Of a stretch of DNA of 7,729 bases, positions 1-5,012 are shown in pieces. The notes below the pieces were generated by a model. That model saw nothing but the letters and a program-made list of their open reading frames with translations. It was not told where the DNA came from and ran no database searches. How positions within the stretch are numbered: the first letter of the stretch is position 1; each line of letters starts with the position of its first letter. This stretch comes from Chloroflexaceae bacterium. GTDB lineage: Bacteria; Chloroflexota; Chloroflexia; Chloroflexales; Chloroflexaceae. Where the stretch lies: contig JAOACN010000361.1 of NCBI GenBank assembly GCA_026417815.1, positions 1-7,729 of the forward strand. The letters run 5' to 3'. The position numbers and the translations under genes were made by a program.

Positions 1-31
1 GTCGGCAGCGTCAGATGTGTATAAGAGACAG
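1..31 (+). other. Residual Illumina Nextera (Tn5) read-1 adapter, non-biological
   Basis: The first 31 bases equal the Nextera transposase read-1 adapter lacking its first two bases. The 12-base primer part GTCGGCAGCGTC occupies 1-12 and the Tn5 mosaic end AGATGTGTATAAGAGACAG occupies 13-31. This is untrimmed library adapter left at a contig end, not genome sequence. It matters for annotation because the reading frame of the minus-strand gpgS fusion stays open through it and would add the false C-terminal residues CLLYTSDAAD. A natural IS50 end is very unlikely, because the first 12 bases are the synthetic sequencing-primer part. Confidence 0.98.
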
Positions 32-1695
32 ACCTGGGTGATGGCGAAGGCCATTTTGGAGAGGGGAACGAGTTCCTGGTTGCGGTGGATGCGCTCCAGG
101 AGATCGACCTGGGCCAGGGCGCTCAGCCCGTGGCGCTCCAGCAGGTCAATCAGCAAGCCCGTCTCCACGCCATAGCCGGTGAAGAAGGGCACGGCCTCGA
201 GAGCGAAGCGCCGCCCGGCGTATTCGCCGGAGAGGGGTTGCAGCATACCCGACAGTTCGGGGTAGAAGAGGTTGAGCAGGGGCCGGGCGGTCAACTCGGT
301 CACCCGACCGCCGCCGCTGGCCTGCACCTTCTCGCCGAACTGGATGGGCCGCCGGTAGAAGCCCTTACAGTACACCAGCCGGCGCTCGCGCAGCAGGGGG
401 CCGATCACGCCGTAGACGAAGCGCGGGTGGAAGTTTTTGATGTCGGTGTCGCACCAGGCAATAATATCGCCACTGAGCACATAGAGGCTCTTCCACAGGG
501 CCTCGCCCTTGCCGGAGAAGGCGCCATACTGCGGCAGGATCTCCTGATGAATGTAGACCGGGATACCGTGGGCGGCGGCGATCTCGCGGGTGCGATCCTG
601 CGAGCCGCTGTCAATCAGCACCACCTCGTCGAGCAGCGGCGTTTTCTTCATCAGGTGCTCCTGCACCTGGCCGATGATCTCACCGATGGTCTGCTCCTCG
701 TTGAGGGTCGGCAGGGCGAGGCTGATGCGCACCCCCTGCTGTTGTTTGAGCGCCAGGAGGCGTTGCAGGTCGTCGTACTCGGTGGAACTGAAGGTGTTTT
801 CGGCGAACCAGCGGTCAACAATGGCCGAGAGATCGCGCTGCTGCTGCCAGATCTGCTGGGCCTGCTCCTCGTCCTGGGCCATGCGGTGGCGCACAAGGAT
901 GACCGTGGTGGCGGCCTTGCGCAGGATGCGGTCGGCGAGGGGGCCAATGGGGGCCTCGGGGTCGCCCTGACGGCCAGTAACCCCCAGCACGATGGCCTGG
1001 TGATCGGCGGCCTCGGCCAGAATGGCCTGCTCGACGGGGATGCTACGCTCCAGCCAGCGCGTGACGCGGGGCATGGCGCGCAGGGATTGCAGGCTCTCGC
1101 GCACGGCGCCGTTGTCGGGCAGGCGCGGGTTGGCGGCGTAGAGCACGCTGATCCCGGCCCCGTGGCGTTCGGCCAGGGCCAGGGCCACTTCGCAGGCCAG
1201 GGGCGTGTGGGGGCCGCCGCGCACCGGCAGAAGGATGCGCCGCCAGTGGCCATCGCCCATCAGACGCGCCACCATCACATCACAGGGGGGATGGCGCAGC
1301 AGGCTGTCAATCGGCGGGCCAAAGAGCCGTTCGGAGGAAGACTGCTCGGCCTGCCAGCCCAGCAGGATCAGGTTGGCCCGCTGCTCCTGAGCCGCGGTGC
1401 GGATGCCCTCGGTCAGGTCATGGGCCACAGTGATCACCGTGCGCACGGGCACCTGGATGGCGCCGAGTTCGGCGATCGCGTCGTGGGTGGCGCGCACGCG
1501 CCGCGTCTCCAGCATGCCTTCGCTCAACGGCTGGCCTTCGGGCACCACCACGATGCTGAAGATTACCACCTGACCGCCGTGATGGCGGGCAATGTCAGCC
1601 GCCATGGGCAGCAGCAGGCGGATCTTCTCCGGCGCCCGCGCGGGCAGGAGCACCGTGTATTCTCCCGAGTCATTGCCACTGTATGCAGAGGTCAT
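32..1695 (-). CDS. gpgS: Tandem USP domains fused to glucosyl-3-phosphoglycerate synthase (GT81), 3' truncated by contig end
   Basis: Read on the minus strand from ATG 1695-1693, this gives 554 full codons plus two bases of codon 555 before the adapter. Residues about 13-145 and 152-270 are two universal-stress-protein domains. The second keeps the nucleotide-loop spacing G238-2x-G241-9x-G251, followed by P252 instead of S/T. The first has G113-2x-A116-9x-G126-P127. A Q/E-rich linker (about 271-292) leads into a GpgS domain starting near VDRWFAENTF (293-302). GpgS hallmarks follow: LPTLNEE (328-334), IDSGSQDRT (361-369), GKGEALWKSL (395-404), the metal-binding D416-T-D418, GGGRVTEL (461-468), PLSGEYAG (487-494), GYGVE (507-511) and the metal-ligand histidine H537 in HRNQ. 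Known GpgS enzymes join NDP-glucose and 3-phosphoglycerate to give glucosyl-3-phosphoglycerate, the first step to glucosylglycerate or, in mycobacteria, methylglucose lipopolysaccharide. Free-standing mycobacterial GpgS is about 324 residues, so roughly the last 50 are missing here. The ATG overlaps the GT4 stop codon (ATGA). An AGGAAGGA stretch (1707-1714) could serve as a rather distant ribosome site. GpgS assignment is firm; what the USP part binds is unknown. Confidence 0.93.
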
Positions 1696-2987
1696 CGCAA
1701 CAGGTTTCCTTCCTCGCCGGTAGGGGACGCCGCGGGCGGTTGGACATACGCGCCTGCGAGCAATGGGACGACGTGCCGGCGCACGATCGCCTCCCACGTA
1801 TAGGTCGTGCGGACGCGTCGCCGCAGCGCGTAGCGCTCATCGGCGGCGAGCGCGGTCAGGATCCGTTCCGCGATCTGGTCGGGATGTTCCTCAAGCCCGA
1901 AGTAGATCGCAGCCGAACCGGCCGAGGCCCGCAGGGGCGGGATGTCGCTACAGAAGATCGGGATCCCGCTCAACCCCGCCTCCAGCACCGGAATGCCAAA
2001 GCCTTCGTAGCGGCTGGGGAAGAGCAGACCATCGGCCAGGTGAAAGAAATCGGCGAGCATGGCGTCGGAGACGGGATGGGGCTGGCCCTGGGGGTCGGTA
2101 AAGACCTCGTAGAGGAACACCGCGGCGTCTTCGGCGCCCGTGTCGCGGCGCAGGGCCAGCAACTCGGCCAGGTAGGCCGCGTTGGCCGGATTATGGGGCC
2201 CCGGCGGCCCGGTGACCACCAGGCGCGGCGCGGCGCCCTGGCGGCGCATGGCGCCCGTAATGGCGACGGCCAGTTCGATGTTCTTGCGCCGGGTGATGCG
2301 CGCCGGCAGCAGGAGCAGCGGGGCGGCCTCCAGCAAGCGCAGCCGCTCGACCAGGTCGGCCGTCTCCGGCTCCAGTTTGAGCAACCCCCGCACATCAACG
2401 CCAGGGGTCACCACGGCGATTTCTTCCGGCGCCAGCCCCAGCAACTCGGCCAGGATGCTGCGCCGGTCCTCCGAGACGACCACGTAGCGCACCCCGGGCC
2501 ACGCTTCGCGCAGCAGGTCCCAGGGGTAGCCGGGGTGCAGTTCCGGAAGGTACAGGGGATCGCGCCAGGCGAAGTCGTGACACCAGGCCAGCATACGGGG
2601 CAGGCGGCCCGCCTCGTGGAGGCGCCACAGGGCGGCGGTGAAGGTCAGGTTCTTGTGCAGGCTCAGCACATTGTGCACCATCAGCGCGTCGCAACCGGCG
2701 AGGGTGTCGTCGAGCCAGGCGGCGATGCGATCACGCAGGGCCAGGAACCCGGCGCTGACGGTTCCGGCGGCCAGTTCGCGGCTGATGCGTTCGACCGCCT
2801 CGCCGCGGGAGCCAAGTTCGGGCAAGACATACACGTCCACTCCCGGCGCCACGTCGCCGCCTTTTCCGGCAAGCATGCGCACCGACCATCCCAGCGCGGC
2901 AAGGGCCCGCCCGTGCGCGGCCATGGTGATCTCAACGCCGCCAACGTAGGGCGGCCCGGCGTAGTGCAGGATGGCAACCGTGCTCAT
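1692..2987 (-). CDS. GT4-family (GT-B) glycosyltransferase
   Basis: A 431-residue retaining glycosyltransferase with the two-Rossmann GT-B layout, and no signal peptide or membrane span, so cytoplasmic. The N-terminal domain (about 1-190) has the family's glycine-rich acceptor loop GGVE (16-19) and H137-D138. The C-terminal domain (about 220-415) has the R230-x4-K235 pair of the GRLxxxKG-type motif and the nucleotide-sugar motif EX7E at E328-GFGIPVL-E336. I chose ATG 2987-2985. It overlaps the stop of the upstream glycosidase gene as ATGA and has the ribosome site GGGGAGAG five bases upstream. A GTG-type start at 3032 would add 15 residues lying wholly inside the upstream gene. It sits between an MGH1-like glycosidase and gpgS. 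A plausible role is therefore adding a further sugar to glucosyl-(phospho)glycerate, comparable to the mannosylglucosyl-phosphoglycerate synthase of Petrotoga or the glucosyltransferases of mycobacterial methylglucose lipopolysaccharide. Donor and acceptor cannot be read from the sequence. It could instead be a general polysaccharide glycosyltransferase. Confidence 0.9.
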   Translation of the reverse strand: MSTVAILHYAGPPYVGGVEITMAAHGRALAALGWSVRMLAGKGGDVAPGVDVYVLPELGSRGEAVERISRELAAGTVSAGFLALRDRIAAWLDDTLAGCDALMVHNVLSLHKNLTFTAALWRLHEAGRLPRMLAWCHDFAWRDPLYLPELHPGYPWDLLREAWPGVRYVVVSEDRRSILAELLGLAPEEIAVVTPGVDVRGLLKLEPETADLVERLRLLEAAPLLLLPARITRRKNIELAVAITGAMRRQGAAPRLVVTGPPGPHNPANAAYLAELLALRRDTGAEDAAVFLYEVFTDPQGQPHPVSDAMLADFFHLADGLLFPSRYEGFGIPVLEAGLSGIPIFCSDIPPLRASAGSAAIYFGLEEHPDQIAERILTALAADERYALRRRVRTTYTWEAIVRRHVVPLLAGAYVQPPAASPTGEEGNLLR

Positions 2988-4753
2988 ACAATCTCTCCCC
3001 GGCTCATACGGATGGCCAGATCGATGAAACACGCCGCCGACCAGCCAAACATCGGCGCAGCCTTGGGCGGCGCTTCACCGGTCAGGGGATGGTAGTACTC
3101 GTAGATGTCACGCTGGCCCATCACCAGGCGCAGCGTCTGCTCGGCCAGCTCTCCAGCGAGAGAGCGGAAGCCGGTGCGCTGCAGGGCCTCGACGAAGATG
3201 TAGTTGATATTGATCCACACTGGCCCGCGCCACATCTGCTGGGGATCATGGCGGGGATCGGAAAGAGCGACCGTGGGTAATGGATAGGTGGCCCAGAAGC
3301 TGCGCGGGTCGCGCAGATGGGTGATCAGGCGTTCGGTAATCTCGGGCGGCATACGCGCCGTCCAGAGGGGGTAGAGGCTGAAGGGCGTCAGCACCTTGAT
3401 CGGGCGGTGCTCGCGTTGTGACCAGAACACCCCGGCGCGTTCGTCGTAGAAATGCTCAATGATCCGCCGCGCCAGGGCGTCGGCGCGGTTCTTCCAGAGC
3501 GTTGCCTCGCGCGCGCGCCCCAGGATGCGGGCCATGTTCGAGAGCGCCTCCATCTGCAGGCAAAGGTAAGTGTTCAGGTCCACCGCCTCGACTGGCATAC
3601 CCTCGTCCCAGAGCGGGCTGTCGTCCAACCCTGAGGAGAAGGGATGCGAGTACTGCACGATCCCATCGGCGTCATCGTCATTCAACCCGAACCACCACGA
3701 GTTCCAGCGCACCAGCGGCTCGTAGATGTCGCGGAGCATGGCGAGGTCGCCTGTCTGATTGTACACGTGCATTGCGACCCAGCCGATAATCGGCGGCTTG
3801 GTCACGGCGGCGGCCACCGGCGCCTCCAACTGGGTGATGGTGCCCTCGTCGTAGACGGCGTCGGGGATCATGCCGTCGGGCAACTGGTGGTCGAGCATGA
3901 ACTGGATCTGGTCGCTGGCCAGTTTGGGATCGGTGTAGCGGAAGGCCAGGGCGTGGAAGTAGTTGTCCCACTGCCACGCGCCGATGTAGTGCGCCTTACT
4001 GGGGGCCACGCTCTCGCGGCGGAAGTAGCCGTAGGGCGAGAGCATGTTGTTGCCCAGAACCCACCAGGCGTAGTAGTACTGCTGGCGATAGGGTTCATGC
4101 ACCGCCGGCACAGCGGCAAACCAGCGGTGCCAGCGCTCCTCGGCGGCGCGCAGGGCGGCGCGAAAGGGCATGACGCGGCGGTCAAGGTCAAGACCGGCCT
4201 GGATGTGCAGGGTGACGGCCGTATCGGCATCGCCCTGGGCCACCAGGGTCACATGGTAGCCGACGCCGTTATGCTCAACCTGGTTGAGGATCAGGGCGCC
4301 ATTGGTGGAGTAGGCGCAGTTCCGCACCGTCTTGAACTCGCCTCCCTGAGCATCGGGACGGGCCAGGTCAGGCACGACGGTGAAGCTGATTCCGCTTGCA
4401 ACTCCAGTGGGCAACCCGAAACTCAGGGTGTATTCATCTTGAAACACGCAGCGAAACTCGCCGACAGGGGTCTGGAACATCACGGCGTGAGGATAGGTGG
4501 TCGCCTCAAACGGCACGGGGCGACCGTTGCCGTCCACCAGGCGCAGGCCGGGGATGTACGGCGGGCGCTGGCGGTAGGCCGACAGGCCGGGAGTGAGCGA
4601 GGTCAGGCGTTCGGCGAGCTTGAGATAGAGGGTGTCAGGCTGCCGCCGATCCTTGAAGAGGAGCAGGCGCGAGCCGCGGTCGCTGAAGGGAATGCGTTCA
4701 AGCAGGATACGGTTCTCCAGGGCAAGAAGAAACGGCGACTCAGGGACGTACAC
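2984..4753 (-). CDS. MGH1/GH63-like alpha-glycosidase, putative glucosylglycerate/mannosylglycerate-type hydrolase
   Basis: A 589-residue protein with an N-terminal beta-rich domain (about 1-200) and an (alpha/alpha)6-barrel catalytic domain (about 210-589). Barrel motifs are typical of the MGH1-like/GH63 group: WQWDNYFHAL (260-269), SGLDDSPLWD (374-383), the signature MWRGPVWININ (507-517) and YEYYHPLTG (551-559). By analogy with characterised glucosylglycerate hydrolases, the Asp pair D377/D378 should hold the general acid and E552 the base; this is inferred from motif position, not aligned. There is no signal peptide, so it is probably cytoplasmic. Characterised mycobacterial glucosylglycerate hydrolase is about 446 residues, so the N-terminal domain is an addition that may alter substrate range. 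The start is GTG 4753-4751: GGAGGT (4761-4766) lies seven bases upstream, and an in-frame ATG at 4768 is followed three codons later by TGA. It is first in an operon with a GT4 enzyme and GpgS, which suggests recycling of the same glucosylglycerate-based product. Trehalase-like or debranching-type activity remains possible. Confidence 0.88.
   Translation of the reverse strand: MYVPESPFLLALENRILLERIPFSDRGSRLLLFKDRRQPDTLYLKLAERLTSLTPGLSAYRQRPPYIPGLRLVDGNGRPVPFEATTYPHAVMFQTPVGEFRCVFQDEYTLSFGLPTGVASGISFTVVPDLARPDAQGGEFKTVRNCAYSTNGALILNQVEHNGVGYHVTLVAQGDADTAVTLHIQAGLDLDRRVMPFRAALRAAEERWHRWFAAVPAVHEPYRQQYYYAWWVLGNNMLSPYGYFRRESVAPSKAHYIGAWQWDNYFHALAFRYTDPKLASDQIQFMLDHQLPDGMIPDAVYDEGTITQLEAPVAAAVTKPPIIGWVAMHVYNQTGDLAMLRDIYEPLVRWNSWWFGLNDDDADGIVQYSHPFSSGLDDSPLWDEGMPVEAVDLNTYLCLQMEALSNMARILGRAREATLWKNRADALARRIIEHFYDERAGVFWSQREHRPIKVLTPFSLYPLWTARMPPEITERLITHLRDPRSFWATYPLPTVALSDPRHDPQQMWRGPVWININYIFVEALQRTGFRSLAGELAEQTLRLVMGQRDIYEYYHPLTGEAPPKAAPMFGWSAACFIDLAIRMSRGEIV
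2993..3000 (-). promoter_or_regulatory. Ribosome binding site that decides the GT4 start
   Basis: On the minus strand GGGGAGAG lies five bases before ATG 2987-2985 and inside the end of the glycosidase gene. It supports this start over the longer in-frame alternative at 3032. Together with the ATGA overlap it indicates coupled translation. Confidence 0.7.
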
Positions 4754-4760
4754 GTTTCAC

Positions 4761-4766
4761 ACCTCC
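4761..4766 (-). promoter_or_regulatory. Strong Shine-Dalgarno site for the GTG-initiated glycosidase
   Basis: GGAGGT on the minus strand is seven bases from GTG 4753-4751. It decides the start, because the only nearby in-frame ATG (4768-4766) opens a three-codon frame (ATG GAG GTG TGA) that overlaps this site. Confidence 0.8.
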
Positions 4767-4846
4767 ATGGCTCCGGCGCCCCCGGCGTCGGGCCCAGGGC
4801 AAGAGGGGGCGGCGGGGCTTTCCGGCTGGTCCACGCACCCGCTGGT

Positions 4847-4852
4847 ATTGTA
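4847..4852 (-). promoter_or_regulatory. Possible -10 box for the left-facing operon
   Basis: The minus strand reads TACAAT here, five of six matches to TATAAT. No convincing -35 hexamer lies 16-19 bases upstream (GC-rich there), so this could need an activator or another sigma factor, or be chance. It overlaps the left arm of the inverted repeat at 4850-4884, a natural place for an operator. Transcription from it would give a leader of about 90 bases. Confidence 0.3.
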
Positions 4853-4884
4853 GCATCTCCCGCGAGAGTAGGGGCTGATGCTAC
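4850..4884. repeat. Inverted repeat GTAGCATC-N19-GATGCTAC, possible operator
   Basis: GTAGCATC (4850-4857) and GATGCTAC (4877-4884) are perfect 8-bp inverted copies separated by 19 bases. A CCC/GGG pairing can continue the stem past a two-base bulge. The arm centres are 27 bp apart, about 2.5 helical turns, so the arms would lie on roughly opposite faces of the DNA. It touches the possible -10 box of the operon. It could be a regulator site or a structural repeat; function is inferred only. Confidence 0.5.
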
Positions 4885-4891
4885 GTCGCTC

Positions 4892-4910
4892 GGGAGGGCT
4901 GCGCCCTCCC
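4892..4910. repeat. Perfect GC-rich hairpin, REP-like intergenic palindrome
   Basis: GGGAGGGC-TGC-GCCCTCCC forms an 8-bp perfect stem with a three-base loop, followed by AGACCCTCC, which repeats the CCCTCC arm. No T-run follows on either strand, so it is not a normal intrinsic terminator, and no gene ends here. The form resembles dispersed intergenic palindromes of GC-rich Chloroflexota genomes, but only one copy is in this window, so dispersion is unproven. Confidence 0.6.
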
Positions 4911-4935
4911 AGACCCTCCGCAACGATGCGTTTGA

Positions 4936-4964
4936 TTGACATAGTCGGTTCGGGGGCGTATCTT
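4936..4964 (+). promoter_or_regulatory. Sigma-70-like promoter for the antiporter gene
   Basis: A perfect -35 box TTGACA (4936-4941), a 17-base spacer and TATCTT (4959-4964, four of six matches to TATAAT) form a canonical arrangement. Transcription would start near 4971 and give an untranslated leader of about 42 bases before ATG 5013. This is the only well-formed promoter in the window. Confidence 0.65.
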
Positions 4965-4999
4965 TGATAGTAACACACGCAATCATGGGGCGCAGCAGC

Positions 5000-5004
5000 A
5001 AGGA
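5000..5004 (+). promoter_or_regulatory. Ribosome binding site of the antiporter gene
   Basis: AAGGA ends eight bases before ATG 5013-5015 and supports this start. The ATG at 4985 is in another frame. Confidence 0.65.
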
Positions 5005-5012
5005 CACCCGCT

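Larger units (their letters stand above)
4754..5012. promoter_or_regulatory. Divergent intergenic region between the glucosylglycerate-type operon and the antiporter gene
   Basis: These 259 bases separate two gene starts that point away from each other, so both promoters must lie here or further out. The left-facing half (4767-4846) is very GC-rich and shows no clear element except the glycosidase ribosome site. The centre holds two hairpins. The right half holds a good sigma-70-like promoter. No coding potential convinces here. Confidence 0.85.

Noticed and set aside
13..31. Tn5 mosaic end as evidence of a natural IS50/Tn5 insertion
   Set aside because: The preceding 12 bases are the synthetic Nextera read-1 primer tail and the match begins at the contig edge, so it is a library adapter.
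85..1803. Long plus-strand open frame of 572 codons opposite the USP-GpgS gene
   Set aside because: Its translation is rich in Gly, Ala, Gln and His with no recognisable motif. The opposite strand encodes clear USP and GpgS motifs, so this is a GC-driven antisense shadow.
2988..3032. Longer start for the GT4 gene adding 15 residues
   Set aside because: The added stretch lies inside the upstream gene and has no family similarity. ATG 2987 has a good ribosome site, an ATGA overlap and the typical GT4 N-terminus.
1683..3095. Plus-strand open frame of 470 codons opposite the GT4 gene
   Set aside because: Gly/Gln/Arg/His-rich composition with no family motif, covering a well-supported glycosyltransferase on the other strand.
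3644..4939. Plus-strand open frame of 431 codons opposite the glycosidase gene
   Set aside because: No recognisable domain; it lies over the conserved GH motifs on the minus strand and runs into the intergenic region.
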